Positions 29,161 to 39,982 are shown, numbered from the stretch's first letter. The stretch is DNA of 64,000 nt from Parvibaculaceae bacterium Mf 1.05b.01 (GCA_000509225.1 BAOK01000001.1:1240001-1304000), one strand, 5' to 3'. Translations and numbers: made by a program. Notes: generated from the sequence alone by a model not told the origin.

Positions 29161-30672
29161 ATGTTTCATCCTGCGTTTGACGAATTTGGGTCTGTCTACT
29201 CCAATGGAGTGGCTCAGGTCGTCTGGACGCGCCTGGTGGCCGATCTTGAAACGCCGGTCTCTGTCTATCTGAAGATTGCGGCGGAACAGCCAAACAGTTT
29301 TCTTCTGGAATCCGTCGAGGGTGGCGATACGCGTGGACGCTATTCCATCATTGGCTTGAGCCCAGATGCGATCTGGAAAGCTCAAGGCGACAAACCTTCG
29401 CTTAACCTGAATGCGGAACATGACCCTTCTGCGTTTGAGGCTTGTGACCAGGGGACGCTGGATGCGCTTCGAGACTTCATAGAAGGCGCTCACATTGACC
29501 TGCCTGAAGACCTGCCGCCCATGTCGGCAGGCGTCTTTGGGTATATGGGCTATGATGCTGTACGGCTGATGGAGCATCTGCCAAACGAGAACCCGGACGC
29601 GTTGGGCCTGCCAGACGGGCTGTTCGTGCGCCCGACAATGATCGCCGTTTTTGATTCAGTTAAAGATGAGGTCATTCTCGTCACACCCGTGCGTCCCCAT
29701 GAGGGCACCACGGCCAAAATGGCCTATGAAAAAGCCCTCGATCGGCTTGAGCGCACAATCACGCGTTTTGATCAGGCGCTGCCTCATGCTGAGCCAGAAG
29801 TGGATGTGGCGGCTTTGCCTGCACCGACATCCAATACGCCGAAAGAAACCTATTTCGACATGGTCGCCCGCGCGAAAGAATATATCGCTGCAGGGGACAT
29901 TTTTCAGGCCGTTCTCAGCCAACGCTTTGAGACGGATTTCGAGCTTCCCCCCTTCTCTCTCTACCGGGCGCTGCGCCGTATCAATCCGTCGCCCTATCTC
30001 TTCTTTTTAAACTTCGAAGGTTTTTCCCTGGTTGGCTCCAGTCCCGAGATTCTCGTGCGTGTGCGGGACGGCAAGGTCACCATTCGCCCAATCGCGGGCA
30101 CGCGTCACAGGGGAGCGAACCGCGCAGAGGATGCCGCCATTGCAGAAGATCTGCTCAGCGATCCAAAAGAGCGTGCCGAACATCTGATGCTTCTGGATCT
30201 GGGTCGGAACGATGTCGGGCGCGTCTCCAAACTCGGTTCCGTCGAGGTAACCGACCAATTCGCGCTCCAATACACATCCCATCTCATTCATATCGTGTCG
30301 AATGTGGAAGGTGACCTTGATCCCCGTTTTGATGCCATCGCAGCACTGATCGCTGGGCATCCAGCAGGGACTGTCTCCGGTGCACCCAAAGTGCGCGCGA
30401 TGGAGATCATTGATGAGTTGGAGCTGGAAAAACGTGGTGCCTATGCTGGCCTTGTCGGCTATTTCTCGGCTGCGGGTGACATGGACACATGCATTGTTCT
30501 GCGAACTGCCGTCGTCAAGGACGGAAAAATGTATGTGCAAGCTGGCGGTGGCGTTGTCGCTGACTCGACGCCTGAATACGAATATGCGGAGTCTGTGAAC
30601 AAGGCGAAAGCGCTTTTCCGGGCTGCTGAAGAGGCTGTCAGGTACGCCTCAGAGGCCGGACGCGGCCAGTAA
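29161..30672 (+). CDS. trpE: Anthranilate synthase component I
   Basis: Chorismate-using subunit of anthranilate synthase, 503 aa, first step of tryptophan synthesis. The N-terminal regulatory part contains the tryptophan-binding LLES element (SFLLESVEGG). The chorismate-binding C-terminal domain has IAGTRHRG and HPAGTVSGAPKVRAMEIIDE. The open frame begins at a TTG at 29149, but the ATG at 29161 fits family starts (MFHPAFDEFGSVY). The glutamine amidotransferase partner trpG is separate, 1.4 kb downstream beyond an opposing gene. The last 24 bases overlap that convergent gene. Confidence 0.96.
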   Translation: MFHPAFDEFGSVYSNGVAQVVWTRLVADLETPVSVYLKIAAEQPNSFLLESVEGGDTRGRYSIIGLSPDAIWKAQGDKPSLNLNAEHDPSAFEACDQGTLDALRDFIEGAHIDLPEDLPPMSAGVFGYMGYDAVRLMEHLPNENPDALGLPDGLFVRPTMIAVFDSVKDEVILVTPVRPHEGTTAKMAYEKALDRLERTITRFDQALPHAEPEVDVAALPAPTSNTPKETYFDMVARAKEYIAAGDIFQAVLSQRFETDFELPPFSLYRALRRINPSPYLFFLNFEGFSLVGSSPEILVRVRDGKVTIRPIAGTRHRGANRAEDAAIAEDLLSDPKERAEHLMLLDLGRNDVGRVSKLGSVEVTDQFALQYTSHLIHIVSNVEGDLDPRFDAIAALIAGHPAGTVSGAPKVRAMEIIDELELEKRGAYAGLVGYFSAAGDMDTCIVLRTAVVKDGKMYVQAGGGVVADSTPEYEYAESVNKAKALFRAAEEAVRYASEAGRGQ

Positions 30673-31812
30673 CCCACCGTCACTTGGAGCGTCCGGGTCC
30701 GCCATTTTGCTGATGGGCGCAAGCTCCAGGCCTTTACTCGCAAGACCTCGGGTCCAGACTTCCAGAACGTCGAGTGTCAGCTCATGGGGATGGGCAATTG
30801 CTATCGCCCTGCCCACCGCATGCGCGGTGTTTTCAAGCTCATCCAGTTGCGCAAGTAAGCCATCAGCGCCCGCAGCGTGGTCCAAGAAGACATCCCGGCT
30901 TACGGTGGATGCTCCCGCTGCCTCGCCGATCTTGGCTGCAAGAGTGTTCGCGGTTGTTCGACTATCGAGAAAAAGCAATCCTCTGGCACGAGCTTCACGC
31001 ATGACCGGTAGCAATGCTCGGACGTCTGCTGTAAATCGGCTTCCCATGTGATTGTTGAAGCCTATGGCGCCGGGAAACTGATCCAGCTGGCGGGCCAGAA
31101 GAGAAGCGATCTGGTCGCTTGATTGATCAATCAGCAACGCGTTGGGGCCTGGATCAGCATCACCCTCCGGCTCCATGGGAATATGCACCATCACCTCATG
31201 CCCCCGCGCTAAGGCTTCCTCTGCAAGGCCTTGAGATGCCCGTCCATATGGCAAGAAAGAAAGCGTCACTTCTGAAGGAAGTGCGATGGCTCTGCGGGTC
31301 GACTTTGGGTCAAGCCCAAGATCATCCATAACGATGGCAATCTGGGGACGCAAGGGTTCCACTAAAGGCAAGCTCGCCGGCTTGATGATGGACTGAGTGG
31401 TCTCCAGAACCACCTGCACGTCTGCCGCATCCAAATCAGCAGGCAGGTCGAGGAAGTCGATTTCGGGCTTCGTCAAAGCCGACACGTCCTTCGCGACCTG
31501 GAGCGACGCGTCACTGTCAGCTGCAACGGTCAGCAATGGGTTGGCAGGCATCGTGATTGGCTGAGCGCTTGCCGGGCCAAGAACCCGGGGCATGGGCCTG
31601 TTGGACGCCAATGGCACTTCCAGCCCAGCCGACTCTGCTGGCTCCACCGTCTCAAGAACGGCAGCCAAGTCGGCATCTTTATCGGGAAGTGCATAGCCTG
31701 CCGCAAGTCCAACCAACGCTCCAAATGCCAACGCTGCGCAAATCGCAAGTGCATAGCCCCCTGACCCGGCTGGGTCAGACGGATTGCCGTCGTTTTGCAC
31801 TTCCTGCTGCAC
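30649..31812 (-). CDS. Divergent polysaccharide deacetylase family protein (YibQ-like)
   Basis: 387-aa protein. One N-terminal membrane anchor (about residues 20-40) is followed by a low-complexity linker and the divergent polysaccharide deacetylase domain (about 155-375). The signature segments are [39 protein letters not shown] and the late AIAIAHPH. It is probably periplasmic and linked to envelope carbohydrate, as part of an EnvC/YibQ-like setting, but the substrate is unknown. It sits on the opposite strand between trpE and trpG, and its 3' end overlaps the trpE 3' end by 24 bp. Confidence 0.87.
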   Translation of the reverse strand: MQQEVQNDGNPSDPAGSGGYALAICAALAFGALVGLAAGYALPDKDADLAAVLETVEPAESAGLEVPLASNRPMPRVLGPASAQPITMPANPLLTVAADSDASLQVAKDVSALTKPEIDFLDLPADLDAADVQVVLETTQSIIKPASLPLVEPLRPQIAIVMDDLGLDPKSTRRAIALPSEVTLSFLPYGRASQGLAEEALARGHEVMVHIPMEPEGDADPGPNALLIDQSSDQIASLLARQLDQFPGAIGFNNHMGSRFTADVRALLPVMREARARGLLFLDSRTTANTLAAKIGEAAGASTVSRDVFLDHAAGADGLLAQLDELENTAHAVGRAIAIAHPHELTLDVLEVWTRGLASKGLELAPISKMADPDAPSDGGLLAASGL

Positions 31813-31835
31813 GCTGTGTTTCCCTCACCGCATAT

Positions 31836-31936
31836 TTGTCCACAAAGGTGGACGGCCCCAATATGCAGTAGAATTTCACTCCTATTTCACCATATGTAGT
31901 ACATGGTTCGCAATGGAGGGAATAGGCTTATCCACA
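31836..31936. promoter_or_regulatory. Two DnaA-box-like 9-mers upstream of trpG
   Basis: TTGTCCACA lies at 31836-31844 and TTATCCACA at 31928-31936, both on the plus strand in the gap between the deacetylase and trpG. TTATCCACA is an exact match to the high-affinity DnaA box (TTATNCACA); the other differs at one position. DnaA acts as a transcription factor as well as an initiator, so regulation or titration is possible. Binding is untested. Confidence 0.35.
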
Positions 31937-31961
31937 GGTTTTAACCGGAGATTTGACCCTC

Positions 31962-31990
31962 TTGTTGCCGGAGATGGGCGTGCCTATAAG
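31962..31990 (+). promoter_or_regulatory. Possible promoter of trpGDC
   Basis: TTGTTG (31962-31967), a 17-bp spacer and TATAAG (31985-31990) lie about 85 bp before the trpG ATG. Matches to consensus are 4 of 6 and 5 of 6. Because trpE is cut off by an opposing gene, trpGDC needs its own promoter, which favours a site in this 262-bp gap. Nothing else was identified in the gap apart from the DnaA-box-like sites. Confidence 0.35.
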
Positions 31991-32074
31991 AAAGTCCCTA
32001 TATTGCAGGCACTTAAAACATGTGTTGGGAGGCATAAGCCGTGGTCACCCCACACCGGTATGGAGTTCGCAGCG

Positions 32075-32668
32075 ATGCTGCTATTGATCGATAACTATGA
32101 CAGCTTCACCTACAACCTGGTTCACTTCTTGGGTGACGTAGGTGCTGACTGCGTGGTGCACCGCAATGACCAGATCAGTATCAGCGACGCGCTAGCTCTG
32201 AAACCTGATGCCGTTGTCATCTCTCCTGGTCCCTGCGACCCCGACCGTGCAGGCATCTGCCTTGATCTGGTTGCAGCTGCGGCAGAGGCCGAGCTGCCAC
32301 TCTTCGGCGTATGCCTGGGGCATCAATCCATTGGGCAGGCATTTGGCGGCACCGTCGTTCGGGCACCTGAAATGATGCACGGAAAGATGAGCCCGATCTC
32401 TCACGATGGAAAAGGCGTCTTTGCCGGACTTCCGAACCCCTTTGAGGCGACCCGGTATCATTCACTCACGATCGCGCCGGAAAGCCTTCCCGACTGCCTT
32501 GAGATCACGGCGCGCAGCGACGATGGCGTTATTATGGGTGTGCAGCACAAAACACTCCCCATTCACGGCGTTCAGTTTCACCCTGAAAGTATTGCATCAG
32601 AGCATGGACGCGACATTCTTGCCAACTTCCTGGACCTTGCGGGCGTCAAGCGCACGCTGCCAGCTTGA
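32075..32668 (+). CDS. trpG: Anthranilate synthase component II (glutamine amidotransferase)
   Basis: 197-aa class I glutaminase that feeds ammonia to TrpE. The opening [19 protein letters not shown], nucleophile Cys in [18 protein letters not shown], and the His-Glu pair in VQFHPESI are present. The frame is open far upstream, but the ATG at 32075 has GGAG at 32062-32065 and matches the family; the ATG at 32060 is less likely. Two short direct repeats (GAATAGCC...ACCT) lie between its stop and trpD. Members of this family can also serve PabB as PabA. Confidence 0.96.
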   Translation: MLLLIDNYDSFTYNLVHFLGDVGADCVVHRNDQISISDALALKPDAVVISPGPCDPDRAGICLDLVAAAAEAELPLFGVCLGHQSIGQAFGGTVVRAPEMMHGKMSPISHDGKGVFAGLPNPFEATRYHSLTIAPESLPDCLEITARSDDGVIMGVQHKTLPIHGVQFHPESIASEHGRDILANFLDLAGVKRTLPA

Positions 32669-32676
32669 CCAACTTG

Positions 32677-32704
32677 AATAGCCCACCTGAATAGCCACCT
32701 AAAC
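32677..32704 (+). repeat. Short direct repeat in the trpG-trpD gap
   Basis: GAATAGCCCACCT is followed at once by GAATAGCCACCT, two near-identical units differing by one C. They fill most of the 48-bp gap between trpG and trpD. A recent slippage duplication is the simplest reading. Confidence 0.5.
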
Positions 32705-32716
32705 AGATTGAACAGT

Positions 32717-33733
32717 ATGACCGACTTTAAAAGCCTGATTGCCAAAGTAGCCGATGGGCATGCCCTTTCCAGTGGTGATGCTGAGGCTGCCTTTGACGCC
32801 ATGATGTCCGGAGAGGCAACATCCGGGCAGATCGGCGCCTTCCTGATGGCACTGCGTGTTCGTGGTGAAACCGTGGATGAGATCACAGCAGGTGCCAAGA
32901 TCATGCGGTCAAAGGCAGTCCAGGTTCCCGCTCCTTCAAATGCAATCGACACGTGCGGCACCGGTGGCGATGCGTCTGGCACCTACAACATCTCTACCGC
33001 GGCATCATTCGCCGTGGCTGCTTGCGGTGTTCCAGTCGCAAAACATGGCAATAAGGCATTGTCGTCCAAGTCCGGCTCTGCAGAGGTTCTGGAGAAACTT
33101 GGAGTGAAGCTCGACATCGGCCCCGATCAGATCCGTCGCTGTATCGATGAGGCTGGCATCGGTTTCATGTTTGCACCAGCCCATCACTCAGCCATGAAGC
33201 ATGTGGGTCCTACACGAGCTGAACTTGGTACACGGACGATCTTCAATCTACTGGGGCCACTCTCCAATCCAGCGGGAGCAAAATTTCAGGTTGTTGGGGT
33301 GTTTGATGACAAATGGGTTGAGCCTCTCGCCCATGTTCTGAAAAACCTGGGCTCCACGAGAGTTTGGATTATGCATGGAAGTGACGGGCTGGACGAGCTC
33401 ACCACCACGGGACTAAGTCGTGTGGCAGAACTAAAAGACGGAAATGTTTCGACCTTTGAAGTGACCCCGGAAAAGGTTGGATTGCCACGGGCTGCAGCCG
33501 CTGACCTTAAAGGCGGCGATCCGGACGAAAACACGGCGGCACTTCTGCGGCTCCTTGACGGGGAGACCGGCGCCTATCGCGATATCGTTGCGCTGAATGC
33601 TGCTGCCTCCCTTGTCGTTGCGGGCAAGGCACCTACACTCAAAGACGGCGTACAGATGGCTGGCGATGCAATTGCATCCGGCGCGGCAAAAGCAGCGCTA
33701 GACAAGCTTGTCGCTGTCTCGAACGAGGCCTAA
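32717..33733 (+). CDS. trpD: Anthranilate phosphoribosyltransferase
   Basis: Second enzyme of tryptophan synthesis, joining anthranilate and PRPP; 338 aa from the ATG at 32717. An in-frame TTG at 32708 would add three residues. The PRPP-binding motif [15 protein letters not shown], the segment [18 protein letters not shown], and the second-metal acidic region near DELTTTG are visible. It is followed 3 bp later by trpC. Confidence 0.97.
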   Translation: MTDFKSLIAKVADGHALSSGDAEAAFDAMMSGEATSGQIGAFLMALRVRGETVDEITAGAKIMRSKAVQVPAPSNAIDTCGTGGDASGTYNISTAASFAVAACGVPVAKHGNKALSSKSGSAEVLEKLGVKLDIGPDQIRRCIDEAGIGFMFAPAHHSAMKHVGPTRAELGTRTIFNLLGPLSNPAGAKFQVVGVFDDKWVEPLAHVLKNLGSTRVWIMHGSDGLDELTTTGLSRVAELKDGNVSTFEVTPEKVGLPRAAAADLKGGDPDENTAALLRLLDGETGAYRDIVALNAAASLVVAGKAPTLKDGVQMAGDAIASGAAKAALDKLVAVSNEA

Positions 33734-33736
33734 TCC

Positions 33737-34537
33737 ATGGCAGACATCTTAGAAAAGATCGGCGCCTATAAGCTGGAAGAGATTGCTGCCGCAAAGGCAG
33801 AACTTCCCCTGAGCGTACTTGAGGCCCAGGCAAAAGATGCTTCTGCACCGCGTGGCTTCGTCAAAGCGCTTCAAGCTTCAGTGGATGAGGGCCGGTACGC
33901 GCTCATCGCAGAGATAAAGAAAGCAAGCCCCTCCAAAGGCCTGATCCGGGCTGATTTTGATCCGCCTGAACTTGCAAGAGCCTATGAAGCAGGCGGGGCC
34001 AGCTGTCTTTCGGTGCTGACAGATGGTCCGTCTTTTCAAGGCGCGCCAGAGTTTCTGACCGCCGCAAGGGCCGCTGTTTTTTTGCCAGCGCTTCGGAAAG
34101 ATTTTCTCTATGACCCCTACCAGGTGGTGCAAGCCCGCGCTTGGGAAGCGGACTGTATCCTGATCATCATGGCGAGCGTGGGCGACGCGCAGGCAGCAGA
34201 GCTCGAACAGACAGCCTTTGACTGGGGCATGGACGTGCTCATCGAGGTTCATGACGGGGATGAGCTCGACCGTGCTCTGAACCTCAAGAGCCCTTTGATC
34301 GGCATCAATAACCGAAACCTGCGGACCTTTGAGACCAGCCTTCAGATAACACTGGACCTTGCTCCACGCGTGCCGGGGGATCGGACAATTGTTGGCGAAA
34401 GTGCTTTGTCGACACCAGCAGATCTTGCGACGCTGTCGGGTGCGGGGGTGAATACGTTCCTCATTGGCGAAAGCCTCATGCGACAAAGCGATGTGGCTCA
34501 GGCCACCCGAGACCTGCTTCAGAAGGAAGATGCATGA
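33737..34537 (+). CDS. trpC: Indole-3-glycerol phosphate synthase
   Basis: TIM-barrel enzyme closing the indole ring, 266 aa. Catalytic lysines are in [12 protein letters not shown] and [24 protein letters not shown] and [15 protein letters not shown] complete the family pattern. It is monofunctional, with no fused TrpF domain, as usual in this class. Its stop overlaps the next start by 4 bases (ATGA). Confidence 0.97.
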   Translation: MADILEKIGAYKLEEIAAAKAELPLSVLEAQAKDASAPRGFVKALQASVDEGRYALIAEIKKASPSKGLIRADFDPPELARAYEAGGASCLSVLTDGPSFQGAPEFLTAARAAVFLPALRKDFLYDPYQVVQARAWEADCILIIMASVGDAQAAELEQTAFDWGMDVLIEVHDGDELDRALNLKSPLIGINNRNLRTFETSLQITLDLAPRVPGDRTIVGESALSTPADLATLSGAGVNTFLIGESLMRQSDVAQATRDLLQKEDA

Positions 34538-35043
34538 CGGTCCAGATTCGGCCGGTTGAACCTGACGAAATTCCCTTGCTGGGTCCGATAGAAAAATCAG
34601 CAGGCGAATTGTTCCGCGATCATGGCATGGATGACGTCGCCAATGGCGGACATATGCCCGCGAATTTCATTCTATCCTTCACTCGGTTTGGGGGCGCCCT
34701 TGTCGCCGACGTAGAGGGCACGGTTGCAGGTTTCGCCCTTGTCGCTGCGTATGACAAACATGCCCATCTCTATGAAGTATCTGTCGCACGGGAATTTCAG
34801 GGCCAAGGTGTTGGCCGCAAATTGGTTGAGGGCGCTTGCAGCTGGGCGGTGTCGCAAGACTATATGGCGCTCACCCTATCAACGTTTAGCGACGTTCCCT
34901 GGAACGCTCCTTTCTATGCGACACTTGGGTTTGACATTCTTCCGGAGTCGGAATGGAGCCCAGCCTTTCATGTGCTCCGCGGCCGTGAAGAGGATGCAGG
35001 GCTCGACATTACTCGGCGCTGTTTTATGAGGAAGGAACTCTGA
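34534..35043 (+). CDS. GNAT-family N-acetyltransferase
   Basis: 169-aa acetyltransferase. The acetyl-CoA pyrophosphate loop QGQGVGRKL follows the beta-strand segment [10 protein letters not shown], and motif B has [14 protein letters not shown]. Substrate unknown. It overlaps trpC by 4 bases (ATGA) and moaC by one base (TGATG), so it is translated with the tryptophan and molybdopterin genes. That coupling reflects operon layout and does not by itself indicate the substrate. Confidence 0.88.
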   Translation: MTVQIRPVEPDEIPLLGPIEKSAGELFRDHGMDDVANGGHMPANFILSFTRFGGALVADVEGTVAGFALVAAYDKHAHLYEVSVAREFQGQGVGRKLVEGACSWAVSQDYMALTLSTFSDVPWNAPFYATLGFDILPESEWSPAFHVLRGREEDAGLDITRRCFMRKEL

Positions 35044-35525
35044 TGAGCGACAAGAAGCTCAGCCATGTTGATGCCGACGGTCGCATTGCGATGGTCGATG
35101 TCACGGAGAAGGATGTGACGGACCGTGTGGCAACGGCCTGTGGCCGTATCATAATGGAGCCGGCAACGCTTGATCTGATCCTTAAAAACGGCATCGCGAA
35201 AGGCAATGTGATCGAAGCAGCGCGTCTCGCAGGCATTATGGGAGCCAAGCGGACGCACGACCTCATCCCGCTTTGCCATCCACTTCTTATTAACAAGGTC
35301 GCCATCGATATTGCCCCCGACGAAAGCACAAGCTCTCTCAATGTCGAAGCGACCGTGCGGGTGTCTGGAAAAACCGGTGTCGAAATGGAGGCGCTAACAG
35401 CAGTGACCGTTGCGTGCCTTACCATCTATGACATGGCAAAAGCTGTTGATCGCAGCATGACCATCGCCGACGTACGCCTCACCCATAAGTCAGGTGGCAA
35501 ATCCGGGACCTTCAACGCATCATGA
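35043..35525 (+). CDS. moaC: Cyclic pyranopterin monophosphate synthase
   Basis: Molybdenum cofactor enzyme, 160 aa, converting the MoaA product to cyclic pyranopterin monophosphate. Family blocks [44 protein letters not shown] and [20 protein letters not shown] are all present. It starts one base inside the GNAT stop and overlaps moeA by ATGA. MoaA is not in the window. Confidence 0.98.
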   Translation: MSDKKLSHVDADGRIAMVDVTEKDVTDRVATACGRIIMEPATLDLILKNGIAKGNVIEAARLAGIMGAKRTHDLIPLCHPLLINKVAIDIAPDESTSSLNVEATVRVSGKTGVEMEALTAVTVACLTIYDMAKAVDRSMTIADVRLTHKSGGKSGTFNAS

Positions 35526-36751
35526 GCCCTGCCCCTCTTCTTCCTGTTGACGATGCCATCGCGCGTATTGGCTCTGCAATATCTCCGCTCGCAGCAGAAC
35601 ACGTGGCGGTCTCAGATGCGGGCGGACGGATCCTCGCCGAACCGCTCACGGCAAGAAGAACCCATCCGCCCTTTGATGGCTCTGCAATGGACGGCTACGC
35701 GGTGCGTCTTGTGGACACGGTCAATGTTCCCGCACGGCTTACCGTTGTTGGCGAAAGTGCTGCGGGTGGCTCCTACGACCAACAGCTTAGCGACAACGAA
35801 GCCGTTCGCATTTTCACAGGTGCGCCCCTTCCTGCAGGTGCTGACACTGTTGTCATCCAAGAAGATACCGAGCGTGATGGTGATACAGTCATCATCAAAG
35901 AGGCGCCTAAACAGAGCCAACATATTCGCCGTGCGGGCATCGATTTTGCTGAAGGGGACAGGTTTTTTGCGGCAGGCCGGATGCTTTCGGCGAGCGATGT
36001 TGCTCTTGCCGCGGCCATGAACATTCCGGAACTCGCGGTCTTCAAGAAGCCTCGCGTTGCCTTCTTTGCAACCGGTGACGAACTGGTCTTGCCTGGCGAG
36101 ACACCCGGCCCAAATCAGATTGTCAGTTCAAACAGTGCGGGTCTTGCGGCCCTCATCACTGAGCTTGGTGGTGACCCAATCGACCTGGGCATTGCTCGGG
36201 ACAATGAAGCCAGCATTCGCGCATGCGCAGAGCGTGCAGCAGAGGCTGATATTCTGGTCACTGTTGGTGGTGCATCGGTCGGCGATCATGATCTGGTTCA
36301 GCCGGTTTTGACGAGGATGGGGCTCAGCGTTGATTTCTGGCGGATCGCCATGCGTCCAGGTAAGCCGCTCATGTTTGGTGATTTCAATGGAACACCATTT
36401 CTGGGTCTGCCTGGCAATCCGGTTTCTGCGCTTGTCTGCGGGCACCTCTTTTTGCGGGCAGCGATCGCTGTCAGACAGGGTGCCCGAGCCACCCACCCTG
36501 CCCTTGTGCCGGTGACCTTGGGCGCAGACCTTCGTGAAAACGACAAACGCCAGGACTATCTGCGGGCGACGATTCAGGTCGTCGAAGGCGCCTGGGTCGC
36601 GTCTCCTCTTAACCGGCAGGACAGCTCCATGTTGAGCGCCCTGTCCCGAAGTCACTGTCTGCTTGTGCGTCCGCCGCACGCTGTGGCCGCTCAAACTGGC
36701 GATATCTGCCCCGCTGTTTTGCTCCGCGCTCAAGACTTATCCACAGTTTAA
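35522..36751 (+). CDS. moeA: Molybdopterin molybdenumtransferase
   Basis: Inserts molybdenum into adenylated molybdopterin, 409 aa. Visible: [15 protein letters not shown] in domain [16 protein letters not shown], the MPT-binding-like segment [13 protein letters not shown], and [11 protein letters not shown] near the end. The domain order is complete and ends with a short domain IV. It is the last gene of the trpGDC-GNAT-moaCA block. Its final codons contain TTATCCACA. Confidence 0.96.
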   Translation: MSPAPLLPVDDAIARIGSAISPLAAEHVAVSDAGGRILAEPLTARRTHPPFDGSAMDGYAVRLVDTVNVPARLTVVGESAAGGSYDQQLSDNEAVRIFTGAPLPAGADTVVIQEDTERDGDTVIIKEAPKQSQHIRRAGIDFAEGDRFFAAGRMLSASDVALAAAMNIPELAVFKKPRVAFFATGDELVLPGETPGPNQIVSSNSAGLAALITELGGDPIDLGIARDNEASIRACAERAAEADILVTVGGASVGDHDLVQPVLTRMGLSVDFWRIAMRPGKPLMFGDFNGTPFLGLPGNPVSALVCGHLFLRAAIAVRQGARATHPALVPVTLGADLRENDKRQDYLRATIQVVEGAWVASPLNRQDSSMLSALSRSHCLLVRPPHAVAAQTGDICPAVLLRAQDLSTV

Positions 36752-36830
36752 GGTTGACGGGTCACGAGAACCAAACTAGAACAGAATCAGATGTTTTTGA
36801 TTTGTTCTCAACCCTCACAAGTTGTCCACA
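36737..36830. promoter_or_regulatory. Two DnaA-box-like 9-mers between moeA and lexA
   Basis: TTATCCACA (36737-36745, in the last codons of moeA) matches the high-affinity DnaA box exactly. TTGTCCACA (36822-36830) differs at one position. The same two 9-mers occur upstream of trpG. They flank the SOS box of lexA. Functional binding is untested. Confidence 0.35.
36754..36782 (+). promoter_or_regulatory. lexA promoter with LexA (SOS) box
   Basis: TTGACG (36754-36759), a 17-bp spacer and TAGAAC (36777-36782) form a sigma-70-type promoter. The LexA box GAACCAAACTAGAAC (36768-36782), the reverse complement of GTTC-N7-GTTC, overlaps the spacer and the -10. This is the established alphaproteobacterial SOS operator and implies autoregulation of lexA. 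The start codon is 150 bp downstream, so the leader is long. Confidence 0.8.
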
Positions 36831-36931
36831 GATCTAAGACCGCTCTGTGATTGATAGATGGATGATTTGGTTACTGGACTTTATGGCGCTCCACTAGGGC
36901 TCGTGAAGTACAGGCATCTCGGAGACTGCTG

Positions 36932-37630
36932 ATGCTGACGCGCAAACAACATGAATTGCTTATGTTCATCAATGAACGGATCAAAGAGACCGGCGTGTCT
37001 CCGTCCTTTGATGAAATGAAGGATGCGCTCGATCTCCGGTCCAAATCCGGCATTCACCGGTTGATTACGGCTCTGGAAGAACGCGGGTTTCTAAGACGGT
37101 TGCCCCATCGGGCCCGTGCGCTTGAAATTCTGAAACTGCCTGAATCCGCCTCCCCGAGTTTTGGACGGAACAGCGGCTTCTCTCCCTCGGTCATTGAGGG
37201 CAGTCTTGGGAAGACTCAAATGCCCTCAACACTGCCTGCGAATGAAGATGCAATGCCGATATCGGTCATGGGCCGGATCGCCGCTGGTACCCCCATTGAA
37301 GCGCTTCAGGAAGAAAGTCATCAGGTGTCTGTGCCTGTCGATATGTTGGCGCGGGGTGAGCACTACGCCCTAGAGGTCAAAGGCGACTCGATGATCGATG
37401 CGGGCATACTCGACGGCGATACCGTTGTGATTGAGCGCTGTGACACTGCGAATAATGGTGAGATTGTTGTCGCGCTGGTAGACGATCAGGAAGCAACCTT
37501 GAAGCGCCTTCGTCGCAAAGGGAATTCAGTGGCTCTTGAAGCTGCAAACCCTGCCTATGAGACCCGGATATTTGGCCCTGATCGCGTGAAGGTTCAGGGG
37601 CGACTTGTCGGACTGCTTCGCCGCTATTGA
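36932..37630 (+). CDS. lexA: LexA repressor
   Basis: SOS master repressor, 232 aa. The N-terminal winged helix ([32 protein letters not shown]) is followed by a linker longer than in E. coli and the S24 self-cleavage domain. The scissile bond is Ala118-Gly119 (RIAAGTP), nucleophile Ser153 (GDSMIDAG) and general base Lys191 (ATLKRL). It is preceded by its own SOS box. The 3' end overlaps the convergent comEC gene by 7 bp. Confidence 0.98.
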   Translation: MLTRKQHELLMFINERIKETGVSPSFDEMKDALDLRSKSGIHRLITALEERGFLRRLPHRARALEILKLPESASPSFGRNSGFSPSVIEGSLGKTQMPSTLPANEDAMPISVMGRIAAGTPIEALQEESHQVSVPVDMLARGEHYALEVKGDSMIDAGILDGDTVVIERCDTANNGEIVVALVDDQEATLKRLRRKGNSVALEAANPAYETRIFGPDRVKVQGRLVGLLRRY

Positions 37631-39786
37631 GGGGCATACTCTGACCAGGGCCTGTCACCCCGCCAGTCGCGCACCGTTTCCACGCGCTCGATATTTCCTT
37701 TTTCATCAAGATAGATTGCGTGGGCGCCGTCGCGTGCAACATCAAAACGATCAATGATCAGAATGGCGTTGCAGGACTCACGCGCCCTGCGGCGAATTGG
37801 AACCGACGCAATCACGATATCTGCTTGCCGGCAGTCGTCGCCAAGCGCTGCAGACGATGTTGGCAGGGCGACGATGGCGGTTCCTTCGGCCACGCACCCG
37901 ATTTCATCACACGGCAAACGACGGCTTGAAACATCTGTGTCCGGCGCCTCCCCGTTTCTTCGCAACCAGCTTTCACGTGCATAGCGCGGCGTTCGGCCAG
38001 ACCAAAGATACCGCCCACTTTCTTCTTTTACGGCAGCGAGCTTGGCATCCCTGTTCACAAGAATGTCAGGCGCCGTTGGCTGCGACGCCAGATAAAAGCC
38101 CAGAACCAGCGGAACAATGCCTGCACGGCGAAGACTGGTTTGCCAGAGCGCCATCCACGCGCCGCCAAGCGAAATCAATCCAAGGGCAGCCGCTGAGAAA
38201 GACCCGATTGTGACAACAGCGCCGCCCCAATTGCTCACTTCCTCAGACACCCAGATGACACCGGCAAGCCCCACCTCCATCACCCAAAGCGCCGGCCCCT
38301 CCAGGCCCAGCGGCATGAGGATGTAGGCGACGAGTGCTGAGGGCATGATCAGCGTGCCGACAAGCGGCATGGCTGCCATATTCCCAACAAGCCCGAACGC
38401 TGCCATTCGATTGAAATGGAAAGCAGCAAATGGCGCGGTCGCTGCACCCGCGACCAGGCTCGTGATGCACAAGGTCAACATATAGACAGCGCCCAATCGC
38501 ATCGCGCCTGTGAGACCTGTCGCATTTTCCCGGAGGCGCAACAACTGCATCTCCCGGTTCTGGTAGACGGCAACGAGTGCTGTCACCGCAGCGAACGACA
38601 TTTGGAACCCAGGCTCCAACAGGCTCTCCGGCCTCATCAGCAGAACGATGACAGCAGCCAGGGCGACATTGCGAAGTGAAAATGCGGGACGATCGATCAA
38701 CACTGCGATGAACATCAGAGCTGCCATGATGAAGGCCCTTTGGGTCGCCACCGATCCACCTGACAGCAAGAGGTAGGCAAGTGCGCCCCAAAGCGCGACG
38801 GACGCAGCCCATTTTTTAATGGGATATCGATGGGCGAGCGGCGGAAAGAGTGCGAGCGCCGCACGAACCAGCCAGAACAAAGTGCCCGCAAAGAGGGCCA
38901 TGTGTAGTCCCGAGATCGCCAGAATATGGGCGAGCCCTGCATCGCGAAGGTCCTGTTCAACATCCTCGTCTATGGCATGGCGCAAGCCCGTCATAAGAGC
39001 AGCGGCAACCGGTCCCTCTTCCTCCGCCATGTGCGCTATTACATGGCGCGCCACCACCTCCCGCACCGACGCTATAGCTACCTGCCACCCCCCAAGTTTC
39101 TCGCTTCTCAGTATCTCAGGGGCTGCCAAGGTAACCCCCGTCCCACCCAAGCCCCGGAACCAAGCCTGACGCGCAAAGTCGAACGCTCCTGGTGCCACAG
39201 GTTCTGCCGGTGGCCAAAGCATGGCCCGGGTTTCTATTTCATCGCCTGGCCAGATGGGCGCATGTTCCTGACGCACGCGCAGGCGCACAAGGGCTGGAAC
39301 ATCCATGTCTGGTATCCCCCCAATGTACGTAGGCTTCAAAAGGAGGGTAGTTCCGCCTTCCTGGTTGAGGCTCGCCTGCATCACCCGACCTTGGATCGGA
39401 GCACCACGCATTTCTGCCTGCAGCACAGGTGCGGCCACACTGAGGGAGCGGATCTGCGCAGCGAGGAATCCGAGCGCTCCACATAAAGCAACTGCCGCAG
39501 CGATCGCGATCCAACCTTTGTGGCGCATTAGATAGGCCGCGAGAGCAGCTCCGAGAAAGCAGACAATTGACCAACCGATATAGGGTTCGGTGGGAAGCGA
39601 AAAATAAACAGCGATTCCCGCCGCCATTCCGACCGGCACCCACAGGCTCAGATTGGCCTGTTCACGAGCACAGAGATCTCGCCAGCGCAGCCTTGCCCGT
39701 CGAAAAAGCCTCTCGAGGAGACCTTTTGCATCCTCAAACGACCATTTGGGCGGGCGATGAGGTGGATTTTGAGAGAAAACACCCAT
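37624..39786 (-). CDS. comEC: ComEC/Rec2-family DNA uptake channel protein
   Basis: Polytopic membrane protein of 720 aa. An N-terminal membrane-linked OB-like region (DUF4131-type, about 60-230) precedes the Competence domain with about eight hydrophobic segments (about 255-545; [15 protein letters not shown] is the family signature). The last 140 residues are where many ComEC proteins have a metallo-beta-lactamase-like domain. Here no HxHxDH motif is seen and that region looks degenerate or reduced. ComEC carries single-stranded DNA across the inner membrane in transformation. No other competence gene is in the window. Confidence 0.9.
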   Translation of the reverse strand: MGVFSQNPPHRPPKWSFEDAKGLLERLFRRARLRWRDLCAREQANLSLWVPVGMAAGIAVYFSLPTEPYIGWSIVCFLGAALAAYLMRHKGWIAIAAAVALCGALGFLAAQIRSLSVAAPVLQAEMRGAPIQGRVMQASLNQEGGTTLLLKPTYIGGIPDMDVPALVRLRVRQEHAPIWPGDEIETRAMLWPPAEPVAPGAFDFARQAWFRGLGGTGVTLAAPEILRSEKLGGWQVAIASVREVVARHVIAHMAEEEGPVAAALMTGLRHAIDEDVEQDLRDAGLAHILAISGLHMALFAGTLFWLVRAALALFPPLAHRYPIKKWAASVALWGALAYLLLSGGSVATQRAFIMAALMFIAVLIDRPAFSLRNVALAAVIVLLMRPESLLEPGFQMSFAAVTALVAVYQNREMQLLRLRENATGLTGAMRLGAVYMLTLCITSLVAGAATAPFAAFHFNRMAAFGLVGNMAAMPLVGTLIMPSALVAYILMPLGLEGPALWVMEVGLAGVIWVSEEVSNWGGAVVTIGSFSAAALGLISLGGAWMALWQTSLRRAGIVPLVLGFYLASQPTAPDILVNRDAKLAAVKEESGRYLWSGRTPRYARESWLRRNGEAPDTDVSSRRLPCDEIGCVAEGTAIVALPTSSAALGDDCRQADIVIASVPIRRRARESCNAILIIDRFDVARDGAHAIYLDEKGNIERVETVRDWRGDRPWSEYAPQ

Positions 39787-39982
39787 TTCGCCATTGAGTA
39801 TGGCCGAAAAATCGCAGGGTTGTGCGAAAAAGTCATGCTCAACAGGTCTTTGGTCAGAGCCCGTGATGTGCTAAAGAACCCCAGCCGAAGGGTCGTATTT
39901 CCCTCGCGGCGACGTAGCCTGTGGGTCTCCATTTCCAGCGGTCTTCCGACCCGGCTTGCCCATATTGTGAACAACACCCCAC

